A stretch of DNA of 64,000 bases from Capsicum annuum (taxonomy: Eukaryota > Streptophyta > Magnoliopsida > Solanales > Solanaceae), in contig NC_061115.1 of the NCBI RefSeq assembly GCF_002878395.1, positions 157,294,977 through 157,358,976 on the forward strand. The letters run 5' to 3'. This document shows positions 11,506 through 23,039 of this stretch, in pieces. The translations under genes and the position numbers were made by a program. Below the pieces are notes generated by a model. That model made no database searches. It was not told the DNA's origin and saw only the letters and a program-made list of their open reading frames with translations. The stretch's first letter is position 1, and every line of letters starts with the position of its first letter.

Positions 11506-13653
11506 TGTAACGCCCCGCATTTTGGGCTAGAATAAAAACCATGATTTTGATGCATTTCTAATCTCGAAGCCATAAAATCCTATGCCAATATGGCATGTTA
11601 ATTATTGTGTAGTATGTGAATCCGCTCAAGCTTGAATCTAGACCATAGAAGTCCTTCAACTCAAGGACGAGTTAAAAATATTTTGGTCGACTAAGTTTTA
11701 GTGAAAGTTGTAAAGTATGTCTGCTTCCATCGACCATAATTCTCTGTATATGTCGAATTAGGAAGCCTACTATATGTTAAATAATAGGTATTTGAGTTAG
11801 CTTTCCAACGATACCAATTTGACTAAAATCCATCACCCGAGCAAGAAGTTATGATCTTTCAAAGTGATAAGCGATGCCTAACCAATCGCCCATGGCCACT
11901 AGAGAGCATAGGCGATAGCCTAGGAGGCACCTATGTGAACATAGGCGATAGCCTAGGCGGTGCCTATGTAAACATAGGTGATATCCTAGGCGGCGCCTAT
12001 CTGAAGATAGGCAATGGGATGGGCGGTGCCTATGTAAGGAATTCTGAAAATTTAAACACTCCGTGTTGAGGACAAAGTGGTCCTTTTCCACCCTTACTTA
12101 TCCCTAAAACACGAGATTTAGTTCCAAGGACCCCAAAATACATATTCTTTCATAAAAAATGCTCAAGATTTTCCTTAGGGTTTCAAAATAAAAACCCAAA
12201 TAGTTCAAGATTTGACCGTAGGTTTTCAAAGATAATTACATATTTACAATCACCAATCCACAAGCTTCAAGAAACATCTATTATCTTTGGAAATAGAGGT
12301 ACGTGGGATTATCCAAAAATCTCATGGGTGTAGTATTTATGAACATGCATGCTTTTAAATGGGGGTTTTCAATAAAATGCTAATATCTTGCTTTCAATAT
12401 GATTTCTAAGTCATTTTCTTTATGTCATAGGAATTGTTTGCCTATATACTTCAATGGTTGAAACCATGCATATGTGATTTGAGATTTTCCATGGAAGTTG
12501 ATAAATATGGATGATAAATTGTTTTCAAATTCCCATGATAATGTTTTGATACTCCATATTATATTGTGATCAACAAAAGAGAGCATGAATTTGAAATAAA
12601 TATTGTTCACGACTTGTAAATGATGAAGCACCTTGGTTTTTACATGATTATGTATATATGGATTTGATATTGATGACTTTCAAGTCGGGTATGATGATAT
12701 ACTATAGGATACGATAGACGATTGAATAAGATGAAACTTGAATACATTGATTTTACATGAGAAAGGTGGATGCCCGAAGAAGGCGTTTGAGACACAAGCA
12801 ACTCATCACTGGAAGAATGTGTTTGCCAACACGGAATATTGGTACCATGCTTTATGGTCTTGCGTACCTGATATTATATTATCCCAAATTGGGATTATGG
12901 TTAGGAGCCATGCTTTGTGGTCTTATGCACTACCATATTTGATTTGGGTTGAGACACCAGGCTTTGTGGTCTTATGTGTCTCTCTCTCACTTATACTCTA
13001 ATCTCAGCGGCAATCGAGATTTGACATTTGGTGTAAATTATGTAGGGTATTCCACCTAGCTCTGATGCATCTCATTATTGTTGAGAAAAACTATTGCATT
13101 ACACCCATGTGTTTTCAAATGATTTGATAAGAAATTGCTTTATAATGGCTCTCAACTATATTTTGTAAAAATATTATGTTTTTCTTTCATATCTCTACGT
13201 CCCAGTACTTTTGTGTTGAACCCCTCCCCTCTCTAACCTCTCAAGTTCAGAGGCATAGTCTAGGGGTCAAGAATCAGTAGAACTTTCAGACAGAGCTGTA
13301 GAGACAAGTGGTGAGCCTTCTATATTTCGGAAGGTCTTATGTCCTGCAGTCCTTTTATCTTATATTCAGTTTTTGGGTCTGCTGGGGGCCTTGTCCCAGT
13401 TTTCAGATAGACACTATTTCAGTCATGTAGTAGAGGTTTCGCAGATGGTTTTAGAGATGTTGATTTAGATTGTAGGACACTATTCCCCATTTTTATTTTC
13501 ATATGATTCATGGCCATGTTTCCATTATATTGTGTTTTTCCGCATTACTTTAATCATATGAATTATGTGCATGATTATCAGACAGATAGGGTGTTTTGAG
13601 CCTCCATGGTTTGAAATGCTTGTCATGGCCAGGCCCTAGTTTGGGTCTTGACA
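11506..13653 (+). repeat. 5' LTR of element F
   Basis: Starts TGTAACGCCCCGCATTTTGG and ends GGGTCTTGACA just before AACTTGGTATCAAAGAG. About 2.15 kb. It contains a 33-bp tandem repeat at 11907-12038 and a splice-donor-like AGAG/GTACGTGGG at 12299. The reading frames within it (for example 11851-12069, which encodes an 11-residue repeat) are consequences of the 33-bp repeat and are unlikely to be genes. Confidence 0.8.
11907..12038 (+). repeat. 33-bp hairpin-forming tandem repeat, four copies
   Basis: Four head-to-tail units of exactly 33 bp, beginning at 11907, 11940, 11973 and 12006. Typical unit: CATAGGCGATAGCCTAGGCG then GTGCCTATGTAAA. Adjacent units pair across the junction as CCTATG, four bases, CATAGG. 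The fourth unit is the most diverged. A similar array with the same period occurs at 60351-60676. Confidence 0.9.
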
Positions 13654-13656
13654 AAC

Positions 13657-13668
13657 TTGGTATCAAAG
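13657..13668 (+). other. Primer binding site, element F
   Basis: TTGGTATCAAAG lies three bases after the LTR end and pairs with the 3' end of initiator-Met tRNA with one mismatch. Confidence 0.75.
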
Positions 13669-13863
13669 AGTGGTTCATGGTCCTAGGGTTTCTACAAAAT
13701 CACGTCGAGTAGAGTCTTTTTTATGAGTTTGTAGCACGCCATACTTATAAGAAGGAGGCTGCTTGGTGTTTAAGAAATTTTTCCCTTCTTTGTTATTTAG
13801 TTCATGCTTCAGAGTCTGGACTGTCCCCTAATCAATGATCACTTGTGTTTCAGAAACATAGTT

Positions 13864-15100
13864 ATGCCTCCACGTCATAGCGTCGATCAGAATGCTCAGT
13901 CAGATGAGGTCCGTCCCACCCATGGGATGTGGACCCGTAACAGGGCTCACACTTCAGAATTTTTCCCTTCTTCGGGAGTCCTGAACAGTCCACCTTGGGC
14001 TCTACAGACTAATGCCAACCGTCCCCCAACTGCTCAGGGAGATATTTCAAATACAGAATTCAGATGGTCTATTCATATGCTGACATAGTGGGTAGCTAAC
14101 CAGGCTCAACAATTGGAAGATGTTGGGTCTGCATCTGTTACATCTGAGGCTACTAGAGTCAGATATTTCATAAAGATGAACCCACCTAAGTTCACTGGCA
14201 CCAAGGTGGAGGAAGATCCACAGGAGTTCTTGGATGAGATGGAAAAGATCTTTAAGGTGATACAAGTGGATGAGGTTAAAGGGGTGTAGCTAGCAACCTA
14301 TCAGCTCAAGGTCGTTGCAAATCAGTGGTATGCTGACTGTGAAGATGAAAAATGTGAAAGTGCTGAGCCCACAGTTTGGGGCAAATTTGTGGAAGCTTTT
14401 CTTGATCGATTCTTTCCTCTAGAGTTGGGGGAGGCCAAAGCGGAAGAGTTTATGAATCTGAAGCAGGGAAGTATGAGTTTCGGGGAGTACACTTTGAAGT
14501 TTAATAAACTAGTCGATGATACACCAGAGTTGACTAGTAATATGAGGGCCCGAATGAGGAAATTTGCATCCAGCCTTACTGATGACCTAGTACTTGAGTG
14601 CCAGGGGGATATGTTGAATAAGGAGTTAGACTTTGCTCGACTGACCATTCATATGCATCAAGTGCAAGAGAAGAAGAAAAAGATTATTGATTCTAAAGAA
14701 AAATACATACAGGCTAAAAGAGTTAGATCTGTGGAGCAGCACCAGAGTCAGCCGCAGAGTGGTAACTGGGGTAATAAGTGGTCGAAGAAGAAGAAGTTTT
14801 GGAATAATGTACAATCAGCAGCCAGCTCCCCTACACCCAGACCACCGACAGACAGACAAACTTAGAGTTTTCAAACTCCTCATGGGTCCAAATCTCTAGG
14901 TACATAGTCTCAGGGCAGTGTGGCCCAGCAGCAACGTACTCATCCGCGTTGTGAGGTTTGTGGATGGAATCATCTAGATAAGTGCTATTTTGAGAGGATA
15001 AACTGCTATAATTTTGGGAAAGTGGGTCACCTTCAAAGAGATTGTCCATCTGCTGGAGTAAATGCGAGGGGGGCTAAGTCCCAAGAGTTAGGTTATTTCC
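13864..15100 (+). pseudogene. gag: gag of element F with four in-frame TAG stops
   Basis: The likely start is ATG 13864 (MPPRHSVDQNAQ), ten bases after a 3' splice-site sequence TTGTGTTTCAG. The reading frame stays the same from there to the zinc knuckles: capsid (KMNPPKFTGTKVEEDPQEFL, WGKFVEAFLDRFFPLELGEA, FMNLKQGSMSFGEYTLKF), a basic linker, then knuckles CEVCGWNHLDKC and CYNFGKVGHLQRDC. In the second knuckle the second Cys is Phe. Premature stops are at 14086, 14287, 14863 and 14905, all TAG. No frameshift is seen. After about 15100 the frame runs into foreign DNA and ends at 15126. Confidence 0.85.
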
Positions 15101-15102
15101 TA

Positions 15103-16502
15103 TTCCAGCTGTTTGATCAAAGTTGAGTGTGAGTTTACCAACTGACTCATAGAGGATATATCGGTCATCATAGTAGTCACCCCTAAGTTTGTAGCCTCTA
15201 CTTCCTTTAATAATTTAGCCATCATGTCCTCCAGGGACATCTTTTTAGAACTTGTTGTAGCAGCCTCACGATTTCCAAGAGGGACATATAACACACTCCT
15301 ATCATTATTGCTCCTCCAATTACCTTGCTGCTGGTTCTTATATCCAGCTTTGTCATCATAAGTCTAACATTGATTTTCTTTGCTATTGCCTCGAAACCCC
15401 CCCCCCCCTAATTATTTACATAGTTTACCTCTTCTTTAGATTCAGACTCAACTTTGCTCTACGATCCCATAGCCTTCACTTTCTTAGTTTTACCAGATAG
15501 TAAATTCTTTGTTAGCAAGTCCATCTGTATTTTTAGGTAAGCCATGTCTTGATCATGCTCCTCATCTCTTCTGCATTATTCCATAGTCATACCAATAGAA
15601 ACAGTGGGGCTTGCTACCACAGATTCCTTGGTATGCCATGCCCGACTCTGTTTGGTCATTCTCTCAAGCATTTCTGAAGCCTCTTGGAATATAGGATCAA
15701 CAAATGAACCACCAACAGCATTATCTACAATTGATTTTGTTGCAGAGTTAAGATCCCTGTACAAAGTCTCTATCAAGTGTATGTTTGTCATGTTGTGGTT
15801 CGGACACTGTGTCAGCTTCTTTTTAAATCTATCCTAGGTTTCATGCAAGGCTTCAGTTTGGAGTTGTCTAAAGGTTCTGATCTCAAGCCTCAACTGTACC
15901 TTCCCAGAAGGTGGAAAGAACCTTTCTAGGAAAGCTCCTTTCAACTGTTTCCTGTTGTTTATAAAATCGGGTGTCAGCTTATTAATCCACAATGTTGCCT
16001 CCCCAGACAGTGAAAATGGAAACAAACTATAAAGGATAGCATTTTGACCCACTCCTGGGTTATCAAAAGATTTACAAATGGTGACGAAGTTCACTAGATG
16101 CAAGTTCGGATCATCCCCAGGAAGGCCACCAAATAACCCCTTCAGAATAAGGAGTTGAATCATAGTACTCGTAATGTTGAATTCTACCCCAGGTGCTAAT
16201 GGTGGAGGAATAATTTCACCTTTTGAACCTGCTCCATCCATTCCATCATCATTATCATTGAGGTCATACTAGACTGGCTGGTGATCTTGCCTTCCTCAAA
16301 ACGGACAGTTCCCGTTAGCATTACACTGTACTAGTGCAGCTATTTGCTCTACACGCCTTGGGTTACCAGGGTTTAGCAACTCCTCATCTCTGAAGTTGTC
16401 ATTCTCAAGATTTGGATGTCGTACTTGTTAACCATCATTCAGTATATTCACCTGAGCTCTAGCTAAGGCTCCAAACCTATCAGCCTCGTGCTGGTCTGCC
16501 AT
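15103..16502 (-). pseudogene. gag: Athila-type gag
   Basis: The start is probably ATG 16502 (MADQHEADRFGALARAQVN). One frame runs from 16502 to 15576 with in-frame stops in the N-terminal 90 codons and one near 15834. Capsid motifs typical of Athila/Tat gag are clear: MIQLLILKGLFGGLPGDDPN, HLVNFVTICKSF, LFPFSLSGEATLWINKL, LKGAFLERFFPPSGK, and IVDNAVGGSFVD. The C-terminal part (15294-15103, EDMMAKLLKEVEATNLGV) is in another frame; the switch falls near a run of 12 C (15407-15418). The knuckle region and protease are missing. Confidence 0.85.
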
Positions 16503-16672
16503 TCTGCCTATTAGTTGCTTCTAGATTAAATGGTAATAATGGTTCTTTGGAACTTTTGGTTCTTGGTATGCAACACAAAAGTCCTGCAGCAAATAAAAAC
16601 AACAAATAGACGTAAAACTAGGAAACTTGACTAACAGTCAATCAGTGCACACAACTTTAATTTACAATCATA

Positions 16673-16691
16673 TTCCCCAGCAATGACGCCA
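16673..16691 (-). other. Primer binding site of the Athila-like fragment
   Basis: Minus strand TGGCGTCATTGCTGGGGAA follows the LTR end after four bases. It matches the TGGCGCCGTTGCCGGGGA primer site of Athila/Tat elements with three transitions. Confidence 0.8.
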
Positions 16692-16695
16692 TTTT

Positions 16696-18185
16696 TGATA
16701 AAGCTCAAACTACACCTCTTTTACATGAATGTAAGCTATCGTTGTCAATATATAAATCAACTAGGTTGGTGTCGAATTTCACAAGGAATATGGTGTGAAT
16801 TTGAGTTATCTACGTGTTAATCAACTAATAGTTATCAGTTTCCTATGAATGGGGTTTTTTGGAAAGGTAACAAATAATTACTTCTCAATTAAGTGGTTAA
16901 AATCAATATGATAAGGAAATCTATAGTTATGTTCACTATGGGTGTTGGGATTTGACAGACGCTAGCAACAGTTCAAGATTCTTGTGGTAGGTAGGAATAG
17001 CAGACTATCCTTGTCGAAGTTATGTCTAAATGTGTCTCAACTTACTTAGACATTTAACCACCTAATTCTCCCAAACTTAGGGAATTTATATTTTATAACA
17101 GGATGTTATCTCAAGTTAATTAATCTTGTTACAACATTAATTATAAAATTGAAGTTTGATACTTCCAAGTCCCTATTGATAATTCACTTCTTACTAGGGT
17201 TGATTTCTTATCTCAAGCAAACCACTAGTAAGCATAGACTATTTTTTGTAACCAATAGTCAGGGTATAAAATAATAAAATTAACAAAAAGTTTCTACCAC
17301 TGTTAAAATCTTGAAGACTTAGTTACGTTACAAACCCAAACCCATAGATCCCATAACTCGGGTTAAGACAATTTAGCTACTCATAAAAAAATAATCAAGA
17401 CAACAAGTTGAATTCATAGTTTGATGTATGAACTTACAGAAAGATGAATAGCAAAAAGTGTTTCTTAGATTTGATTCACAGTAGAAAATCCCAAAACAAT
17501 TGTAATAATCTCTCCAAAAATAATTGTAAAGTTCAACTCAGAAAACTAGCTAGAAGAGATTCTCAAAATGTCAGTTCCACCATTCTTGAATAAAAAACCC
17601 TAACATATGCTTTAAAGACTTCAGTGTAATTATGGAAAAATCATAGATCATAGTATTTTCTTGAATAAGCGACAACATATGTGACGGCTTATCAGGAGTC
17701 TGACGACTTATCAGGAATATCGCCAGCTCCTCTTAACTTTTGACAATATTTGCATTAGGTTGATAATGAGACATGACGGCTTATCAGACATGTGACGAAT
17801 AATCAAAATTGTCATCGATTCTTCACTTTAAATCCCATTCACTGCCTAAGACAAACGATGAGCCTGGCGGCTTATCACACTTCTGATGGCCTATCACAGA
17901 TGTCATCACGAATTCCAGTGGAAGATCATTCTCTTTCTAAGGCTAACGACAACTCTGATAGCTTATCACAAGGCTGACGACTTATCAGATAGGTCATCAG
18001 CTATACGTCCCTCTCTACTTGCTTAGAAATTAACTCTTTTACTTCCATTATTGCTAGTTCTCTAGAATCTTGACTTTCACTGCAATATCAAATAGAAAAC
18101 AATTAAAAGCCACAAAATATGCTTAAGACTTTGCAATTATTCTTAGTTAAAAGCCTCAAATGTGTTAGGATCTTCTCACACATCA
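16696..18185 (-). repeat. 5' LTR of the Athila-like fragment
   Basis: About 1.49 kb, starting on the minus strand TGATGTGTGAGAAG and ending GCTTTATCA, giving TGAT/ATCA ends. It includes several imperfect copies of a GATAAGTCGTCAG-like segment between 17690 and 17995 (plus-strand forms such as GACGGCTTATCAG). No gene inside. Confidence 0.75.
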
Positions 18186-20356
18186 AGCCCCTAACTAACC
18201 CTGACTACTGAACTACTAATAAACTAAAATAAAAACTTTGTCCTCAAACTAAGAGGACTCACCCCTAAATTTGTTGCTGGTAGGCTGGCTGCTAAATATG
18301 GTCAGGAGCTTGTATGTCTGAACCTATGATATAAGACATCATAGCATAAAAGAAAAGTATGCGTCAGTACTTTTAATGTATTGGTCTACTAAGTGATATA
18401 GGCTGATATGCATGGGTTCATATGCATGTGCAATAACTGGCTGAGTAACATGAACATAACTGAATGAGAGTACATACATGAATACATAAGTTGAAACTGA
18501 GATTATCATAACGCTGGATACAAAGTCCTCAATATTGATTAACTGATATCTGAGTTTACTGATACTGTGTTACTGATAGATGAATGACTGATTCTAATAG
18601 TCCTAATTCTGAGAAACTGATCTGAGTTCTACACTGAATTGGGTAACTGTGTCTGACAGTCTTAAATCTGTAGAACTAAATTGAGTTCTATACTGACGCT
18701 AAAACTAAAACTGAAACTGTGGAAGGTAGTTATGTAACCGACATTCCCCTCTCTGAATGGATTGGGGTCAAAACTGTAACTCCAGTTAGAAGGGTGTCAA
18801 TACCATTCCACCGGTACTGACTATGGGTTTGTGGATCCACTATACTAATGTATTGTATTTTTCCAAAGGACTAAGGGTGTTAAGCCTGAACTAACGGGTG
18901 ACTCCTGCGAGAAAGTCAAGCTTAAAATGACAGGTGACTTCTCATATCCTACGCTAGCTACATAGTTCTGGAGTACAGGTCCTACTACTAACAACTCTAG
19001 CTATCTGACGGGAAATCCTTCATCCCTACACACGCTCGGTGCTGAATCTTACTTCTATCTGAATAGATACTAAACTGATTTCTAGAATGCACTAGGCTTG
19101 ACTGAACTATTATTGATCATGTTGTCTAACTGACTAAGTTCACTAGGTTTCATTGAATGATGGAATACTACTGAGTTCTGTTAACTGACTGGGTTTACTT
19201 GAGGTCTGAACTTAATACTGAACTAAAACTGGGACTAATTACTGAGTACTACTGTACGTGACACTACTGAGACTGTTCCATAACTACTACAACTCTAGGT
19301 AAATAGCTAGATTTATCGGGTATAGAATACCCTCAAGACTCGATAGTATGAAAGGAAAAACACTGCATGACTTTAATAGAATAATAGTACTTGCTTAGCA
19401 ATAATGCATTCATTTAAACATTTTTGCTAAACACTTGATATACATGGGCTTGTGTATGACTAAAATCACATAATATTTGGACTAGTCAATTCACATAAGC
19501 ATTTTTACAAACACTTGGGGAGTATGGGAATTCCAAATATCAATAAATATGTAATAATTCACTAACTAGCTTTCATAAAACTTGTGTTAATTCATGGAAT
19601 TGAAAACCCATTTGACATCATAATCAAGATTATATTCAAATCCAACAAGAAATCTATGAAATTAATTAACTTTTAGTTTAAAAGATTTTATTGAATTCCA
19701 AGGGTGGAAGGAAACCCTTGGATGAACACTTCGCATACCTTGGTACTTGAATAAATGAAGGTTGATGGTGAGTTCTTTAGTCTTGAATTTGACATCAATG
19801 GCCCTAGGGTTTGTTCTTTAGTGCAATTTGTGATGAATGAATGAATTTTTCCCTAGTAATGACTTAATTTCATGTTTTTGAGGTTGAATAAGGTGGGAAA
19901 ATAACCCAATTACCCCTGAGGATGCTGCTTTTTAATTACTAAAAAATATGCCCAGTAACGCGCAGCCCACCGTGCTATGTCGATGAAGTCGACATGATGG
20001 CCAGTGCAATGTGTCAAGTTCGTATCAGCTCACTGGAGCTGAGCAAAATATATCTAGATGCGATAGGTGACGCTGCACATCGAGATCACGTCGATCCACA
20101 GTTTTGAATTTCCAAACCTGCCTCAAATGATGTTTGAAAATTTTATAACTTGTCCGATAAAACCCATTGACATTCCTAATTATGAACAACCTATAATCGA
20201 TATTTTAAGGTCATAAGGATCCTAAAATAGGATTGCCAACTTATGAAGGCTCAATAAATTCTAACTGCAAATACTTAACTAAAATTTCTAAGTTTGGGAC
20301 CCCTTTTTCTAGCATTAACAGACTGAATTAAACTTAAAATTTTGTGGGGTCTTACA
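18186..20356 (-). repeat. 3' LTR of element D, truncated
   Basis: Starts on the minus strand with TGTAAGACCCCAC at 20356, like the 5' LTR at 26932. It stops at 18186, where the Athila-like LTR begins. By comparison with the 5' LTR about 260 bp of its 3' end are missing. It has the same GC-rich block (about 19950-20100) and a donor-like AAG/GTATGC at 19738. Confidence 0.8.
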
Positions 20357-20870
20357 CGATCTACCCTTAAAGTCAATGGAACACACCGTTAATGTATCTT
20401 CTAATGTCTGAATGGTCGACCTTCTTGGAAGGCTTTCCAGAAATGAGAGGTAAACTGGGTCCCTCTATCTGAGATAATGGATACTGGATTCTGTGTAACC
20501 TGACCAACTCTTTGATATAGATTTTGTCATAGTCCTCGGTTGAATAAGAGGTATGAATTAGCAAGTAGTGAGCTGATTTGGTCATCCTTTCTACAATGAC
20601 CTAAATGGAATCATGGTGACAATGAGTACTCGGAAAACCCATCATAAAGTACATGTTTAGATCGTCCCACTTCCACGTGGAAATACTGAACTCCTGCATA
20701 GATCCACTGGGCTTCTGATGCTCAATCTTAACCTGCTGACATGTAGAGAACTTAGTTACAAACTGTACAATGTCCCTCTTCATCCCTCTCCACCATTAGA
20801 TCTCCCGCAAATTATGGTATATCTTAGTGGGACCTAGATGAATAGAGTAATGCGCACCATGCGCTTCTAC
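20357..20870 (-). pseudogene. pol: Integrase remnant, element D
   Basis: Minus-strand pieces: MKRDIVQFVTKFSTCQQVKI (end of the zinc-binding region, with one Cys changed to Phe), then LNMYFMMGFP, where the family has an Asp that is Tyr here, then MTKSAHYLLIHTSY and an ISDRGTQFTSHFWKAFQ-like segment in another frame. About 30 codons are missing after that. A short QTLEDTLTVCSIDFKGR-like stretch then abuts the LTR start. The C-terminal domain and chromodomain are absent. Integration activity is lost. Confidence 0.8.
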
Positions 20871-21099
20871 AAGAATTCATTACCTCAAGTTATCTACACC
20901 TGGCACGCATAGCTGAACCTGCCAATGCAATACACAATCTCCCTCTTGGGAGAAAACCTCTACTTTCGGATCTTTGACCGACTCCTTCAACTTGACTATA
21001 CTGGGATCTCTGTCCTTCTTTTCTTTCACTTTGGAAACCAGAGATAATTCTGAACTATTTTGCACGAAGACACTACTTTTTGCTGAATCGACTAAGCAG

Positions 21100-21652
21100 A
21101 TACCTAGTCGGGCAAGCTAATAAACTTTCTAAACTAACTTATTCTTACCATCTTCAAGTGAGCAATACTGCCCATAGACATCCTACTGAGAGCATCAGCT
21201 AATACATTAGCCTTTCTCGGATGATACAGAACACTTATGTCATAGTCTTTCAACAACTCTAACCATTTTCTATGACGTAGGTTTAGATCTTTCAAAGAAA
21301 ACACATACTATAGGTTTTTGTGGTCGGTGAAAACATCTACATGTTTCCCATACAAATAATGCCTCCAAATATTCAAGACAAATAAAACAGCTGCTAGCTT
21401 AGGATTATGAGTGGGGTAATTCTTTTCATAGGGGTTAAGCTATCTAGATTCATAGGCTATGACCTTACCTTCCTGCATCAAAACACACGCCAAGCCTAAT
21501 CTGGAAGCATCACAATATACCACGAACCCATCTGATCCATCTGGTAAATTTAAAACTAGGGCTACAGTAAGTCGATTCTTTAACTCTTGAAAACTCTTCT
21601 CACAAGAATCTGACCACTGGAACTTGACTTTCTTCTGAGTAAATCTGGACAT
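21100..21652 (-). pseudogene. pol: RNase H domain, element D
   Basis: Minus-strand reading gives FQWSDSCEKSFQELKNRLT, then GFVVYCDASRLGLACVLMQE and GKVIAYESR, and after a stop [17 protein letters not shown] and ANVLADALSRMSMG. The catalytic aspartates in YCDAS, FTDHK and LADALSR are kept; the glutamate region is damaged. It sits between RT (21689-22400) and the integrase linker (21065-20880). Confidence 0.8.
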
Positions 21653-21688
21653 AGGTTATGGAATAGATGAAAATCCTTCCAAAAACCA

Positions 21689-22400
21689 TCAGTAATAGCC
21701 AGCCAAACCTAAGAAACTCCTAAAATTTGATGGAGAGATAGCTCTGGGCCAGTTTTTCACTGCTTCGGTCTTTAGAGGATCAACTCTAATTCCATCACCA
21801 GAAACTATATGACGAAGGAAAGCTATTGAACTTAGCCAAAATTTGCACTTACTAACTTTGTCAAATAACTGGTGGGTTCTGAAAGTTTGTAATACCATTC
21901 TGATATGGTCTGCATAATCATGTTCACTGTGGAAGTAGACAAGAATATCAACAATGAAGACTATAATAAAAATCTCCAAGTACTGCTTGAACACACAGTT
22001 GATCAAGCCCATAAAGGCTACTGGTGCATTGGTAAGACCAAATGACATGACTAGGAATTTGAAGTAACCATACTAAGTTCTAAAAGCTATATTCAGAATG
22101 TATATTCTCTAACTCTGAGCTGATGATAGCCTGATCTGAGGTCTATCTTAAAAAAGTAGATGGAACCCTGAAGTTGGTCAAACAAGACATGGATTCTGGG
22201 AAGTGGATACTTGTTCTTGATCTTGACTTTATTTAGTTAACGGTAGTCTATACAAATTCTAGAAGAACCATCTTTCTTACACCCAAATAGAATTGGTGAA
22301 CCCCAAGAGGATACGCTGGGTCTGATGAATCCCTTATATAGGAGATGCTTTTACTGTTATTTTAACTATTTGAGTTCTGCTGGGTATATTCTGTATGGTG
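21689..22400 (-). pseudogene. pol: Reverse transcriptase, element D, with altered active site
   Basis: The palm and thumb are open from 22048 to 21689: SFGLTNAPVAFMGLINCVFK, IIVFIVDILVYFHSEHDYAD, KCKFWLSSIAFLRHIVSGDG, and NFRSFLGLAGYY. Gypsy RT normally has F-I-D-D-I-L-V-Y; here the first of the paired aspartates is Val (codon GTT). The fingers upstream (22400-22050) are readable only in broken pieces. The enzyme would be inactive even if translated. Confidence 0.85.
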
Positions 22401-22679
22401 GGATAAAGATAGGCTGAGTGTCTTGAAAAAGGTCTTTTCTAAAATCAATTTACCACTCGGGAGGGGCTCCTGGAAGATCTTCGGGAAGCACAATTGGGAA
22501 TTCAAATGCTACTGGAACTAACTCAGTATTAGGAGTCTCTGAACTAGAGTTTTTAACTCAAATGAGATGATAAACACACCCCTTAGATATCATTTTACTC
22601 GCCCTAAGGTAGGAAACAAGCTGACACCTAAGTGCTGAGGTACTTCCCCTCCACTCAAGGATAGGTTTATTCGGAAACT

Positions 22680-23010
22680 TAAAATGAACAACTATATTTT
22701 TGAAGTCAACTGAAGAATAGTATAATGAAGCCAATCCGTACCAATAATTACATCAAATCGATCATCTCTAATCCTAATAAATCAGCTTAAGTGACTTTCA
22801 GAGATACCATAATCAAATAGTTCCTATATACCCATTGGTCTTTGATAGATTTACCCACTGGGGTAGAGATTCAGAAGGGCTCTGCTAGGATTTTAGGACT
22901 GAATCTGAATTCAACAACTATATAAGGAGTTACAAAGGACAAAGAAGCTTTTGGATCTAGTAAATTATAAACGTGCAAATAATAAACTTGTAACATACTA
23001 GTGACCACAT
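22680..23010 (-). pseudogene. pol: Protease remnant, element D
   Basis: Minus-strand reading shows LDPKASLSFVTPYIVVEF, then KILAEPF, a stop and STPVGKSIK. This is the same retropepsin as at 278-595 and 53297-53629, with Gly to Lys in the active-site loop. The region is interrupted by stops. Confidence 0.7.
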
Positions 23011-23039
23011 CAGGAGAACTTTCCTGATCCTGTCAGGAT

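Larger units (their letters stand above)
11506..15095 (+). mobile_element. Element F: Tekay-like gypsy element, 5' half
   Basis: Plus-strand element with 5' LTR (11506-13653), iMet primer site, leader and gag with two zinc knuckles. It begins inside the copia integrase, which shows it inserted later. Protease, RT, integrase and 3' LTR are missing. Around 15080-15105 it meets an oppositely oriented Athila-like gag, so the element was cut by a rearrangement and not by a simple insertion. Confidence 0.85.
15103..18185 (-). mobile_element. Athila-like fragment (LTR, primer site, gag)
   Basis: On the minus strand: 5' LTR (18185 to 16696), primer site, and gag (16502 to about 15103). The LTR edge at 18185 lies inside the 3' LTR of element D, which points to insertion there. 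The other side is truncated in gag and fused to element F. Pol and the 3' LTR are absent. Confidence 0.8.

Noticed and set aside
11851..12069. Plus-strand ORF with an 11-residue repeat inside the element F LTR
   Set aside because: It is open only because the 33-bp tandem repeat lacks stops; it has no domain and lies in an LTR.
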